A stretch of 64,000 nt of DNA from Lachnospiraceae bacterium (GTDB lineage Bacteria; Bacillota; Clostridia; Lachnospirales; Lachnospiraceae). This document shows, piece after piece, positions 35,404-44,076 of the stretch. Every line of letters starts with the position of its first letter. The stretch's first letter is position 1. The DNA lies in the NCBI GenBank assembly GCA_015057825.1, contig SVDN01000004.1, positions 62,001 to 126,000 of the forward strand. Reading direction: 5' to 3'. A program made the position numbers and the translations under genes. A model generated the notes under the pieces. It was not told where the DNA came from, made no database searches, and saw only the letters and a list, made by a program, of their open reading frames with translations.

Positions 35404-36411
35404 ATGAGTGTGATTGAAGAGGTTGTGGATATTTCCGCAAAGGATGCATCAAATGTTTTCGGACAGTTTGAATCATATCTTAAAAAAATCGAAAAAACTC
35501 TTTATGTATCAATAGTAAACAGAGCCGATGCGATAAAAATCGTCGGAGGTTCCATTAATGTTGAACGCGCAAGAAACGTTATAAAAGATTTGGCATCCTT
35601 AAGCGAACGCGGCAACACAATAACAGAGCAAAATGTGGATTATGCTCTTGCCATGTGTTTTGATGAAAAGAATGTTAAGTTATCCGAACTTGACGATACA
35701 ATTATTTGCCGTACCATAAGCGGCAAGCCGGTTAAGCCAAAAACCGCAAATCAAAAGACATATACCGATAATATCAAAAAATCAATGGTAACATTCGGTA
35801 TTGGTCCCGCAGGTACGGGTAAAACATATCTTGCCATGGCTATGGCCATAAATGCCTTTAAAACAGGTGAAGTAAGCCGTATCATACTTACCAGACCCGC
35901 AATCGAAGCAGGGGAAAATTTGGGTTTTTTGCCGGGAGATTTGCAAAGCAAAGTGGATCCTTACCTTAGGCCTCTTTATGATGCTCTTTATCAAATAATG
36001 GGCGCCGAAAGCTTTATGGCAAACAGCGAAAAAGGCTTGATAGAGGTTGCGCCGCTTGCTTATATGCGAGGAAGAACTTTGGATAATGCCTTTATAATAT
36101 TGGACGAAGCGCAAAATACAACAGCGGCACAGATGAAGATGTTTCTTACTCGTATCGGTTTTGGTTCGAAGGCTGTAATCACCGGAGATTTAACTCAAAA
36201 AGACCTTCCTAAAGGTCAAACAAGCGGTCTTGATGTGGCGATTAAAGTTCTTGAAAATATAGATGATATTAGCTTTTCTTACCTTAAAAGCGTGGATGTT
36301 GTAAGACATCCGGTAGTTCAGCGAATTGTTGATGCATACGAGAAATTCGAAGCAAGACAAAATGCAAAAGAAGCTTATAAAAAGAACAAACTTGACAAAA
36401 AACAAGCATAA
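35404..36411 (+). CDS. phoH: PhoH-family ATPase
   Basis: 335 residues. Walker A GPAGTGKTYLA lies at about 137-147; ILTRPAIEAGENLGFLPG and the DEAQNTT motif complete the PhoH ATPase. The N-terminal 100 residues resemble the KH-like part of the family. PhoH proteins are linked to RNA metabolism and in Firmicutes precede pgpH and ybeY, as here. A 9-base gap separates it from the lipoprotein gene. Confidence 0.93.
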   Translation: MSVIEEVVDISAKDASNVFGQFESYLKKIEKTLYVSIVNRADAIKIVGGSINVERARNVIKDLASLSERGNTITEQNVDYALAMCFDEKNVKLSELDDTIICRTISGKPVKPKTANQKTYTDNIKKSMVTFGIGPAGTGKTYLAMAMAINAFKTGEVSRIILTRPAIEAGENLGFLPGDLQSKVDPYLRPLYDALYQIMGAESFMANSEKGLIEVAPLAYMRGRTLDNAFIILDEAQNTTAAQMKMFLTRIGFGSKAVITGDLTQKDLPKGQTSGLDVAIKVLENIDDISFSYLKSVDVVRHPVVQRIVDAYEKFEARQNAKEAYKKNKLDKKQA

Positions 36412-36445
36412 AGCTAATAAAATTAAATAAAAAAAGGGATGTTTT

Positions 36446-37675
36446 ATGAAGGAATTAAAGAAACAAAGCTATGTTTCGATTAATATGAAAAGTAACATTA
36501 TGAAAATAATCATGGTTGTTATATCTGTTGTTTTAACAACTTTGATTTTGTCTATAAGAGCAAACGAAAAGTATATGTGGCCCAGTCAAGCACTTACGGT
36601 TAACGTATATGCCTATATTTGCCTTATTATCCTTGCTATATGTCTGATTGTGGATCGCAATTTAAAAGGACACGACTTCGAAACAATAAAATCATGGATA
36701 TTTTTTATTGTTTTATACGCAATATCCTTGTTCTTAACGGTGGGTCTTACCTTCGTGGACGATCTTTTAAGACCTCTTTGCATTATTCCGATGCTTTTTT
36801 CGTTGTTTTATGAATTAAGATACGGTTTTTTGGCAACAATCATGTTTTCCGCACTGTTTGTTTTACTTTCCGGTGAGGCGGTAGAAAGCTTGCTTCTCAT
36901 GGTTTTGATAGGTGCGGTGGGATGCGTTGCCGCAAGATTTTACGTAAAACTCAAAACAATAGCAATCGGCGCTGTACTTATGCTGGTTGCGGCATTTTTC
37001 ATTAATCTGCTGTTTTACTATATGCTTTACGAAGAGATTAATGCGGTATATGCTTTTGAACATATAGTGTCCGTGCTTATTGCCGTCATTGCATTGCTTG
37101 TTGTATCTCTTTTATACAAGCCTACAAAAAAAGCAATCATCTGGAACAGCAAAATCAAAGAAAAATTAATGAAACTGTCATCTCCTGACAGTCCTGCATA
37201 CAAATACATGAAATCGGCTTCGATTCCCGTATTTACTCATTCGACCGATGTTATGGAACTTGCGGTAATCGGTGCAAAGTCTATAGCTATAGATGATGTT
37301 TTGGTAAAATGCGGAGCTTTGTATCACGATATAGGAAAATGCGAAAGTACGGATTACATTAAAGTCGGTGTTAATATTGCCAGAAAGTTTAAAATGCCGG
37401 AAAATGTAATTAAAATTATTAAAGAGCATAATGTTTCTGTAAAGCTTCCCACAACAAAAGAAGCAGCTGTTGTAATGCTTGCGGATTCGGTATATACTTC
37501 ATATGACTATTTGGCCGAAAAAAATCCGGGCAAAAAAATCGATATGGCTCAGCTTATAAACAGCGTATTCAACAACCGCTTGGATAAAGGAACGCTAAAC
37601 GATACGGGCTTATCGGTTGAAGAGTTTACAAGAGTAAAACAGTCATTTATAGACTGGACATCAATGAAAAATTAA
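36446..37675 (+). CDS. Membrane HD-domain protein at the PgpH position (shortened)
   Basis: 409 residues in the slot between phoH and ybeY that normally holds PgpH, a c-di-AMP phosphodiesterase of about 700 residues. Seven or so hydrophobic segments occupy about 20-230, and a C-terminal HD domain follows, with His265 in THSTDV, His294-Asp295 in YHDIGK, and later KEHN and LADS. The large extracellular domain of PgpH is missing, and the HD domain lacks the usual HHG. Whether it still cleaves c-di-AMP is open. The start follows AAGGGA. No frameshift is visible, so this looks like a compact version and not a broken gene. Confidence 0.8.
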   Translation: MKELKKQSYVSINMKSNIMKIIMVVISVVLTTLILSIRANEKYMWPSQALTVNVYAYICLIILAICLIVDRNLKGHDFETIKSWIFFIVLYAISLFLTVGLTFVDDLLRPLCIIPMLFSLFYELRYGFLATIMFSALFVLLSGEAVESLLLMVLIGAVGCVAARFYVKLKTIAIGAVLMLVAAFFINLLFYYMLYEEINAVYAFEHIVSVLIAVIALLVVSLLYKPTKKAIIWNSKIKEKLMKLSSPDSPAYKYMKSASIPVFTHSTDVMELAVIGAKSIAIDDVLVKCGALYHDIGKCESTDYIKVGVNIARKFKMPENVIKIIKEHNVSVKLPTTKEAAVVMLADSVYTSYDYLAEKNPGKKIDMAQLINSVFNNRLDKGTLNDTGLSVEEFTRVKQSFIDWTSMKN

Positions 37676-37693
37676 TGTATAAATAGGTGATGT

Positions 37694-38194
37694 ATGTATA
37701 CAATCGAAAATGAATCGGACTATAAGTTTGATTTTGATTACGAAGAATTAATTGAAAAAGTAATAGACAGCGCCTTGGAAGCGGAAGGCTGCCCTTATGA
37801 AGCGGAAGTAAGCGTAACGATTACGGATAATGCTTCCATACAAGAAATCAACAAGCTTCAAAGGAATATAGATTCGCCTACGGATGTTTTATCATTTCCC
37901 TTTTTGGAATATGAAATTCCGGGAAATTTTGATTTTCTTGAAGATGATGATTTGGTCAGCGCTTATTTTAATCCGGACAGCGGTGAATTAACCCTGGGGG
38001 ATATTGTTATAAGTTACGAAAAAGTACTGTCTCAAGCCGAAGAATACGGTCATGAAATAAAAAGAGAATTGGCATTTTTGGTTGCTCATTCCATGATGCA
38101 TCTTTTCGGATACGATCATGAAACCGAAGAAGAAGCAAAAGAAATGTTTGAAAAACAGGAAGCCGTTCTTTCAAAACTCGGAATTGTAAGATAG
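37694..38194 (+). CDS. ybeY: Endoribonuclease YbeY
   Basis: Zinc enzyme for 16S rRNA 3' maturation and quality control. The 166-residue product has the metal motif AHSMMHLFGYDH with three His spaced as in the family (the usual HG is HS here), and TDVLSFPF. It follows the HD protein by 18 bases, the conserved phoH-pgpH-ybeY order. The usual next genes, dgkA and era, are absent; a flippase gene follows. Confidence 0.95.
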   Translation: MYTIENESDYKFDFDYEELIEKVIDSALEAEGCPYEAEVSVTITDNASIQEINKLQRNIDSPTDVLSFPFLEYEIPGNFDFLEDDDLVSAYFNPDSGELTLGDIVISYEKVLSQAEEYGHEIKRELAFLVAHSMMHLFGYDHETEEEAKEMFEKQEAVLSKLGIVR

Positions 38195-38268
38195 TTTGTT
38201 ATAAAAATGTGGTTATTGTTAGGCATGTATGACATGCATTGTAGTAGGAAAGTAGGATAATTATTATC

Positions 38269-39921
38269 ATGGGAAGAAGCAAGAGCTTTGTCGTTCACGG
38301 CATGATTCTCGGTGCGGCATCCATTATAAGCCGTATTATAGGTCTCGTTTACAGAATTCCGTTAAATAATATATTAGGTTCCGAAGCACTCAGTGATTAC
38401 GCAAATGCATATAACATTTATTCGTTTATGCTTATGCTTTCGTCTTTGAGTGTTCCTCTTGCCGTGTCCAAAATGGTATCGGCCAAAGTTGCAAAAAAAG
38501 AGTATATTTCCGCCTACAAGATATTTAAAAACGCGCTTTTGTTTGCCATTTGTGTGGGAATTGTTTTCGGACTTTTGGCATTTTTCGGAGCAAGTGCAAT
38601 AACCGGACTTTTAAACTACGGTGAAGGTATTACTCCGGCTTTGAAATGTCTTGCGCCGGCGCTTGTGGTAATGAGCGTTGTGGGTGTTTTCAGAGGTTAT
38701 TATCAAGGCCTGGGAACCATGATTCCGACTGCATTTTCCAATATAATCGAGCAGATAGCCAATGCGGTTGTAAGTATTGTTGCGGCTGTTTATCTTATCG
38801 GTTACGGACAAAAGCTTTTTGAGTCCGGTCAAATAGGCGAGAGTATGGTTCACAGCTACGGCGCTGCCGGCGGTACCTTGGGTACGGTGTTCGGAGCTTT
38901 GGTAGCCTTGGGATTTTTGCTATATACCTTTGCCCTTTACAAAAAACGTCTCAAAAAGCAAATGAAAAGGGACTATGCCAGCAAAGACGAAACAAGAGGC
39001 GAAATTCTCAAAGTCCTTATTTTAACAATTATACCGGTTATTATAAGCACAACCATTTACAATATAAGCACATTGATGGATTCGGCAATTTTCGGTAATT
39101 TCATGAATTTTAAAGGTATGGAAGTCGCGACAAGAAAGGTTCTTTACGGTTCATACAGCGGCTACTATGTACTGCTTCAAAACGTACCCGTATCCTTGGC
39201 TGCGGCATTGGCATCATCCACGGTGCCGGCCATTGTAAAATCTTTTGCACTTAACGACATAAAAGGTGTTAAAGCAAAAGCGGGAGCTGCTATTAAGTTA
39301 TCAATGCTTGTGGGAATTCCTTGCGCCATAGGATATTTTGCTTTGGCTAGACCTATTATTATGCTTCTTTTCAGAAGCTGCGATAGCGTTGATATGGTAA
39401 CAAGAATGCTTATGCTCGGTTGTGCATCCATTATCTTTTACACTTTGTCAACGGTTACGGGAAGTGTCCTTCAAGGAATCAGTAAAATGCGTGTTCCCGT
39501 TATAAATTCGGCAATTTCACTTGCAATTCATGTAGTGGCATTGTGTCTGGCCTTGAGGTTTACGGATTTAAACATCTACGCTCTTGTTTTGTTTGATATG
39601 ATATTCTCGCTTATTATATGCATATTAAACCTAAATGCAATCAGGCGTTACATAAACTTTGTTCCTGAAGTTAAAAATACATTTGTAATGCCCGCAGTTG
39701 CGGCCGCAATTATGGGATTTGTGGGATTCATCATTTATCGACTTCTCATTAAAGTAGGAATTTTCGGCAATTCAATAAGCTGTATAATTGCAATACTTGT
39801 ATGCTTTGTTGTTTATGCTATATTGCTTCTTTTGTTTAAGACGGTTAGCGAAGATGAGCTGGAAGGCTTGCCTGGCGGACGTAAAATGGTTTCAATCGCA
39901 AGAAGATTACACCTAATGTAA
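38269..39921 (+). CDS. MurJ/SpoVB-family lipid flippase
   Basis: 550 residues with about fourteen hydrophobic helices, belonging to the MVF/polysaccharide-transport branch of the MOP superfamily (YtgP, SpoVB, MurJ). Family features are the N-terminal VHGMILGAASIISRIIGLVYRIPL and GYYQGLGTMIPTA. In Bacillus YtgP flips lipid II; SpoVB acts in spore cortex. The sequence does not decide between these roles. Murein genes ddl, murF and lysA are elsewhere in this window. The ribosome site is weak. Confidence 0.88.
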   Translation: MGRSKSFVVHGMILGAASIISRIIGLVYRIPLNNILGSEALSDYANAYNIYSFMLMLSSLSVPLAVSKMVSAKVAKKEYISAYKIFKNALLFAICVGIVFGLLAFFGASAITGLLNYGEGITPALKCLAPALVVMSVVGVFRGYYQGLGTMIPTAFSNIIEQIANAVVSIVAAVYLIGYGQKLFESGQIGESMVHSYGAAGGTLGTVFGALVALGFLLYTFALYKKRLKKQMKRDYASKDETRGEILKVLILTIIPVIISTTIYNISTLMDSAIFGNFMNFKGMEVATRKVLYGSYSGYYVLLQNVPVSLAAALASSTVPAIVKSFALNDIKGVKAKAGAAIKLSMLVGIPCAIGYFALARPIIMLLFRSCDSVDMVTRMLMLGCASIIFYTLSTVTGSVLQGISKMRVPVINSAISLAIHVVALCLALRFTDLNIYALVLFDMIFSLIICILNLNAIRRYINFVPEVKNTFVMPAVAAAIMGFVGFIIYRLLIKVGIFGNSISCIIAILVCFVVYAILLLLFKTVSEDELEGLPGGRKMVSIARRLHLM

Positions 39922-40001
39922 AAAAGTTTCTTAGATGAAATATTTTTACCTTGGGTGTATTTTATTTTAAAATATTTTATCTGAAAATTATTTTCAATTT
40001 A

Positions 40002-40030
40002 TTGACAATTTAAAGCCTTTAATTTAATAT
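40002..40030 (+). promoter_or_regulatory. Promoter of lysA
   Basis: Consensus -35 TTGACA (40002-40007), 17-base spacer, -10 TAATAT (40025-40030). The leader to the lysA start is about 124 bases. It shows no lysine-riboswitch architecture and nothing else I recognise. Confidence 0.8.
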
Positions 40031-40160
40031 TTTTTCTAATAGTTTATTTATGCCATGTCGGTTTTCTTTCTTAATAGCCTGAATCCGCCTATGCATAATT
40101 TGTGTTTGATAATAAAAACTTTTATTAGGGATGGAAAAATATCAGGAAAAGAGGTTCCCA

Positions 40161-41363
40161 ATGGAAAGAATTACATTAACAAAGGAAAGAGCTGAAGCCT
40201 TAATTGAAAAATACGGTTCACCTCTTTATGTTTACGATGAAGAAATCTTAAGACAAAGAAGCAGGGAAATGCTTCAAGTTTGCGACTATAAGAACTTTCA
40301 TCCAAGCTATTCTATTAAAGCTAATTCCAACAGAGAAATTATTAAAATCGTTAAAGAAGAAGGTCTTTATGTGGATGCCATGAGTCCGGGAGAAATCATC
40401 CTGGAATTGGAAGCGGGCTACGATCCTTCTCAGATATTGTTTGTTTCAAATAATATTTCAAAAGAAGAGATGCGCTTCGCCATCGATAAAGGAGTAAGAA
40501 TCAGCGTAGATTCCGTATCTCAGCTGGATACTTACGGACAGGTTAATCCGGGTGGCAAAGTATGTGTTCGTATCAACTCAGGTATCGGTGCGGGACACAA
40601 CAAAAAAGTTGTAACCGGCGGACATTGTAAGTTCGGCGTTGAGCTTGAGCAAGTGGAAGATGTTAAGAAAACAGCTGCTAAATACAATCTTACTATCAAC
40701 GGCATCAATCAGCATATCGGTTCATTATTCCTTGAAACGGAAGATTATGTTGAATCATCGCGCATGTTACTTGAAACCGCTTTGGAGTTTAAAGACCTTG
40801 AGTTTGTGGATCTCGGCGGCGGCTTTGGTATGCCTTATAAAGATGAAAACAGACTCGATATACAGAAAATGTGCAAAGAATTATCGGCTGTTGTAAATGA
40901 TTTCGTTGCAAAATACCCAAACAAAAATATCGAGATCAAATCCGAGCCGGGCAGATATGTTGTTGCCGAATGTTGTCAGTTGCTTGGTACTGTAACATCA
41001 GAAAAGACAAACTACGGCGAAAAATATATCGGTTGCGACATCGGCTTTAACGTGCTTCAGCGTCCGGTTATGTATGATTCATATCATAATGTTGTGGTTT
41101 ACAACGATGAAAAAGAGTCGGAAGTTGTTCATTTGGTCGGTAATATTTGCGAATCGGGAGATATTCTTGCAAATGCAAGAAATATTAAGAAGATGCATGT
41201 TGGTGATATTATCGGTATCGAATGTGCAGGTGCTTACGGCTATTCAATGGCATCAAATTACAATTCAAGACCGCGTCCGGCCGAAGTACTTATCACAAAA
41301 GACGGCAGTGATCGTTTAATCAGAAAACGCGATACATTGGAAGAAATGTTGAAACAGTTATAA
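40161..41363 (+). CDS. lysA: Diaminopimelate decarboxylase
   Basis: PLP enzyme for the last step of lysine synthesis, acting on meso-diaminopimelate. The 400-residue product has the PLP Lys in YSIKANSN, the HIGSLF loop, LGGGFGMPY, SEPGRYVVAECC and the C-terminal AGAYGYSMASNYNSRPRPAEV-type end. The start at 40161 is preferred because AAAGAGG lies at the proper distance. An upstream ATG at 40131 would give ten more residues but its AGGG is directly against the codon. It is a monocistronic unit with promoter and terminator. Confidence 0.93.
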   Translation: MERITLTKERAEALIEKYGSPLYVYDEEILRQRSREMLQVCDYKNFHPSYSIKANSNREIIKIVKEEGLYVDAMSPGEIILELEAGYDPSQILFVSNNISKEEMRFAIDKGVRISVDSVSQLDTYGQVNPGGKVCVRINSGIGAGHNKKVVTGGHCKFGVELEQVEDVKKTAAKYNLTINGINQHIGSLFLETEDYVESSRMLLETALEFKDLEFVDLGGGFGMPYKDENRLDIQKMCKELSAVVNDFVAKYPNKNIEIKSEPGRYVVAECCQLLGTVTSEKTNYGEKYIGCDIGFNVLQRPVMYDSYHNVVVYNDEKESEVVHLVGNICESGDILANARNIKKMHVGDIIGIECAGAYGYSMASNYNSRPRPAEVLITKDGSDRLIRKRDTLEEMLKQL

Positions 41364-41372
41364 TTACTGTTC

Positions 41373-41402
41373 AGGCGGCACTTCATATGAAGTGTCGCCT
41401 TT
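41373..41402 (+). terminator. Intrinsic terminator after lysA
   Basis: 14-bp palindromic stem (41373-41386 with 41387-41400, one G-T pair) containing AGGCGGCACTTCAT and its complement, then a short T-rich tail. Confidence 0.72.
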
Positions 41403-41470
41403 CTTTACTTCTTAGCTGATAGCGGATAAATCATTGTCCTTCGATTGGGCTTTTCTTCATATTATCATCT

Positions 41471-41498
41471 TTTACAAGTGTTTAAAATGTGATAAAAT
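41471..41498 (+). promoter_or_regulatory. Candidate promoter for the 41550 gene
   Basis: -35 TTTACA (41471-41476), 16-base spacer, -10 TAAAAT (41493-41498) with TGA just before it as an extended -10. Confidence 0.6.
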
Positions 41499-41549
41499 AA
41501 TAAAAGAGTTGGCGTAAGTCGGTCTGTTAAAGAAACATTGAGGTAAACT

Positions 41550-41864
41550 ATGATTTGGTCTGATTATTTGTATGTGGGGGCGCAAGCTGAAAAAGAAAAA
41601 TCGCATATAGTTAAAAACATCAAACGCTACAAATATCAGTCGGATGTTTTTGTACTGTGTCTTGCCGATGTTCCCGGCAATATCATGGATATTTATCCAT
41701 CATATGTACTCAATCAAAAATACTATAAAAACAAAAAAGATATATTTGTTCTGGGAATTGCAAAGTCCTACGATGAAGCTATGATTGTTATGGAAAAGAT
41801 AATCATGGACTGCTACGAGCAAACAGGAGGTTTTGAACTGGACAAATTTGCGAAAGGATTGTAA
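41550..41864 (+). CDS. Hypothetical protein
   Basis: 104 residues with no signal peptide or membrane helix: MIWSDYLYVGAQAEKEKSH opens it, then VFVLCLADVPGNIMDI and a helical C-terminus. The mixed alpha/beta pattern looks like a small soluble domain, but I recognise no family. It has its own candidate promoter, an AGGTAA site, and only 2 bases to the DUF2953 gene, so the two are likely co-expressed. Confidence 0.65.
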   Translation: MIWSDYLYVGAQAEKEKSHIVKNIKRYKYQSDVFVLCLADVPGNIMDIYPSYVLNQKYYKNKKDIFVLGIAKSYDEAMIVMEKIIMDCYEQTGGFELDKFAKGL

Positions 41865-41866
41865 CT

Positions 41867-42760
41867 ATGCTGCATATATTGGCGATGATCGGAATCGTTG
41901 CTCTGATTGTCATAGCCGTAATAGCGCTTTTGGTCCTTTTGTTTTTCTTTTTTCCCTTTAGATACAAAGTTAGGGCAATCGCTAATTACGGCAAAGAAAT
42001 TGATGAAGAAGAAGAAAGCCTTAAAAAACTTAACGTAAAGGCTGTTATTTACTGGCTTTTTCATTTTCTGCGAATAGAAATTAACCTTGATAAAACAGAC
42101 TTTAAATATAAGGTCAGACTGCTCGGAATTGTGATTTTAAGCACGGAAAAATCCGAAAAAAAGAAAAAGAAGAAACGCGAGAAAGAACGAAAAGAATATC
42201 GCAATAAAAAGGCAAAAAGACAAGCCGAAGAAGCCAAGATGGCCAAGACAGAAGCTTCCGAAAATAAGGAAGATTCGGATAATGAGACTAAAAAACAATC
42301 AACCGTCGACAAGCTAAAAGATGCTCATAAAAAAGAGGCGGATGAAAGTAAGGAAAATGAAGAGGAAGAAAAACAGGGATTTTTTGCGAGAATTAAAAGG
42401 ATTTTTGCCGGTATAAAGAAAATCATCATTTTCCTTAGGGATGAAGAAAATAAAAAGACCTTTAGATTGGTTAAAGAGCAACTTATTAAAGCTTTAAAAG
42501 AAATAAGACCTCGAAAATTTAAGGGCTATGTGTCATACGGTTTGGAAGAACCGGCAGCTACGGGAAAACTCCTTGGCGTAATCGCAGTAGCTTTTGGTGT
42601 AATAGGTAAAAGCATCAGTGTGGTACCGGATTTTGAAAATAAAAAATTCGACGGCGATTTCTTTGTAAAAGGTCGATTCAGAGTGGCGGTATTGTTGGGT
42701 ATATTCTTAAAACTTTATAAAGATAAGAATATTAAGAAGTTGCTTAAATCGGTATTTTAA
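41867..42760 (+). CDS. DUF2953 membrane protein
   Basis: 297 residues. One N-terminal hydrophobic helix (about 4-28) anchors the protein. A long, highly charged Lys/Glu helical stretch (about 97-180) separates it from the C-terminal DUF2953 signature SYGLEEPAATGKLLG. In B. subtilis the homologue YtfI is next to ytfJ, as here. Function is unknown; pairing with the GerW-type protein suggests a shared, possibly sporulation-related, role. Confidence 0.82.
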   Translation: MLHILAMIGIVALIVIAVIALLVLLFFFFPFRYKVRAIANYGKEIDEEEESLKKLNVKAVIYWLFHFLRIEINLDKTDFKYKVRLLGIVILSTEKSEKKKKKKREKERKEYRNKKAKRQAEEAKMAKTEASENKEDSDNETKKQSTVDKLKDAHKKEADESKENEEEEKQGFFARIKRIFAGIKKIIIFLRDEENKKTFRLVKEQLIKALKEIRPRKFKGYVSYGLEEPAATGKLLGVIAVAFGVIGKSISVVPDFENKKFDGDFFVKGRFRVAVLLGIFLKLYKDKNIKKLLKSVF

Positions 42761-42827
42761 CAATAACAATATAATGATTTAAAGTTAAAAATTGACGATT
42801 ATTAAGAAAATAAAAATTCTTAAATAA

Positions 42828-42856
42828 TTGACATCTAAGAATATAAAAATTACAAT
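42828..42856 (+). promoter_or_regulatory. Promoter of ytfJ
   Basis: -35 TTGACA (42828-42833), 17-base spacer, -10 TACAAT (42851-42856). Same boxes and spacing as the rplS promoter. A sporulation-sigma motif was not seen. Confidence 0.78.
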
Positions 42857-42891
42857 TAATTTAGCTTATTAAAGCGGAGGAGGATAAAAAA

Positions 42892-43263
42892 ATGGCTAAT
42901 AACATCGATCAGACAGTTCAGTCTTTACTTAAAGGTATGGAAGGTTATTTATCATCGAAAACAATCGTTGGTGAACCTATAGAAATTAAAGGAACAATAA
43001 TTTTACCGCTTGCGGAGGTATCTTTTGGTGCGGGCGCCGGAGCATTTGACGGCGAGAAGAAAGAAAACTGCGGCGGCGGTATCGGCGGTAAGGTTACGCC
43101 TTCGGCACTTCTTGTTATCCAGAACGGTTCCGCAAAACTTGTAAGTGTGAAAGATTCCGATATCTTTAGCAAGCTTATTGATATGGTGCCGGATTTGATT
43201 AACAAAATCGCAGGCAAGAAAAACGAAGCTGAAGATTTCGATGATGTTGATTTCGAAGATTAA
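42892..43263 (+). CDS. ytfJ: GerW/YtfJ-family spore protein
   Basis: 123 residues with IDQTVQSLLKGMEGYLSSKTIVGEPI, a glycine-rich centre (SFGAGAGAF, GGGIGGKVTPSA) and an acidic tail, matching the YtfJ/GerW family. In Bacillus this protein is needed for spore germination. The family also occurs in non-sporulating clostridia, so its presence does not prove sporulation. A strong GGAGGAGG site precedes the start. Confidence 0.92.
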   Translation: MANNIDQTVQSLLKGMEGYLSSKTIVGEPIEIKGTIILPLAEVSFGAGAGAFDGEKKENCGGGIGGKVTPSALLVIQNGSAKLVSVKDSDIFSKLIDMVPDLINKIAGKKNEAEDFDDVDFED

Positions 43264-43276
43264 TTTAAATGCTTTT

Positions 43277-43310
43277 AAACAGTGCTTACCAAGTGTAAGT
43301 ACTGTTTTTT
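43277..43310 (+). terminator. Intrinsic terminator after ytfJ
   Basis: Stem AAACAGTGCTTAC (43277-43289) with GTAAGTACTGTTT (43295-43307), one G-T pair, then more T residues. Confidence 0.83.
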
Positions 43311-43337
43311 TGAATAGCGACGAGGATAATAAAGAAT

Positions 43338-43991
43338 ATGAAATATAGCAAGATAAGAAAAGCCAAATTTATAAGCCGTCCCAACCGTTTTATTGCGGAG
43401 GTGGAGATAGACGGACATACGGAAACGGTGCATGTTAAAAACACGGGACGTTGTAAAGAACTCTTGATTCCGGGCTGTGATGTGTGGCTGGATGCCCCGG
43501 GGACTCCCGGAAGAAAAACAAAATATGACTTGGTGGCGGTTAAAAAATCAAACGGCCTTTTAATAAACATCGACAGTCAGGCACCCAATAAACTTGTTAA
43601 AGAATGGCTTGCTGATAAAGATTACGATATGCTGCGTCCGGAATATACATATGGAAATTCCCGCATAGATTTTTACATGGAGCGGGGAAAAGATAAGTAC
43701 TTGATGGAAGTTAAGGGCTGCACATTGGAAGTGGACGGAATCGGCTATTTTCCGGATGCCCCCACCGAGCGCGGCGTAAAGCACCTAAGGGAGCTTGCAA
43801 AAGCAGCGAAAGAAGGCTACCATGCAATTCTTGCCTTTGTAATCCAAATGGATGGAATAAGCGAAGTTCGCCCAAACATAGACACACATGCCGAATTCGG
43901 TCTTGCATTGGAAGAGGCAAAGGTGGCGGGTGTGGAAGTGTGGTTTTTACAGTGCCATGTGGAAGAAGATAGGCTGGAGATAGTGAATTAG
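43338..43991 (+). CDS. sfsA: SfsA family protein
   Basis: 217 residues of the SfsA family (sugar fermentation stimulation protein): RPNRFIAEVEIDG, HVKNTGRCKELLIPG, then the PD-(D/E)XK-like RIDFYMERG and LMEVKGCTL, and the FPDAPTERGVKHLREL motif. The fold suggests DNA binding or nuclease activity; the true role is not settled. Weak promoter signals only. It is followed by a mini-ORF and a bidirectional terminator. Confidence 0.95.
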   Translation: MKYSKIRKAKFISRPNRFIAEVEIDGHTETVHVKNTGRCKELLIPGCDVWLDAPGTPGRKTKYDLVAVKKSNGLLINIDSQAPNKLVKEWLADKDYDMLRPEYTYGNSRIDFYMERGKDKYLMEVKGCTLEVDGIGYFPDAPTERGVKHLRELAKAAKEGYHAILAFVIQMDGISEVRPNIDTHAEFGLALEEAKVAGVEVWFLQCHVEEDRLEIVN

Positions 43992-44018
43992 AATTTAAGA
44001 AATAGGAGGACTTAAACT

Positions 44019-44054
44019 ATGAACATAATAGAAGTAAAAAAGAGCCAAGCGTAG
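44019..44054 (+). CDS. 11-codon mini-ORF with strong ribosome site
   Basis: ATG at 44019, eleven codons (MNIIEVKKSQA), TAG at 44052-44054. An AGGAGG at 44004-44009 with 9-base spacing is among the best ribosome sites in the window. The coding part runs into the terminator hairpin, with the stop codon in its loop. It may be a leader-type peptide, or the 5' remnant of a gene replaced by the terminator. Confidence 0.4.
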   Translation: MNIIEVKKSQA

Positions 44055-44071
44055 ATGCTTGGCTCTTTTTT
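44036..44071. terminator. Bidirectional terminator between sfsA and hcp
   Basis: Long stem: AAAAAAGAGCCAAGC (44036-44050) with GCTTGGCTCTTTTTT (44057-44071), 6-base loop. The T-runs on both strands make it suitable for both converging units. Confidence 0.88.
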
Positions 44072-44076
44072 AATGA

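Noticed and set aside
38223..38237. GCATGT/ACATGC dyad before the MurJ-like gene
   Set aside because: Six-base arms around three bases; no promoter boxes or other copies support a function.
40031..40160. Possible lysine riboswitch before lysA
   Set aside because: The leader is about 124 bases and I could not draw the five-helix junction or the conserved core; it looks unstructured.
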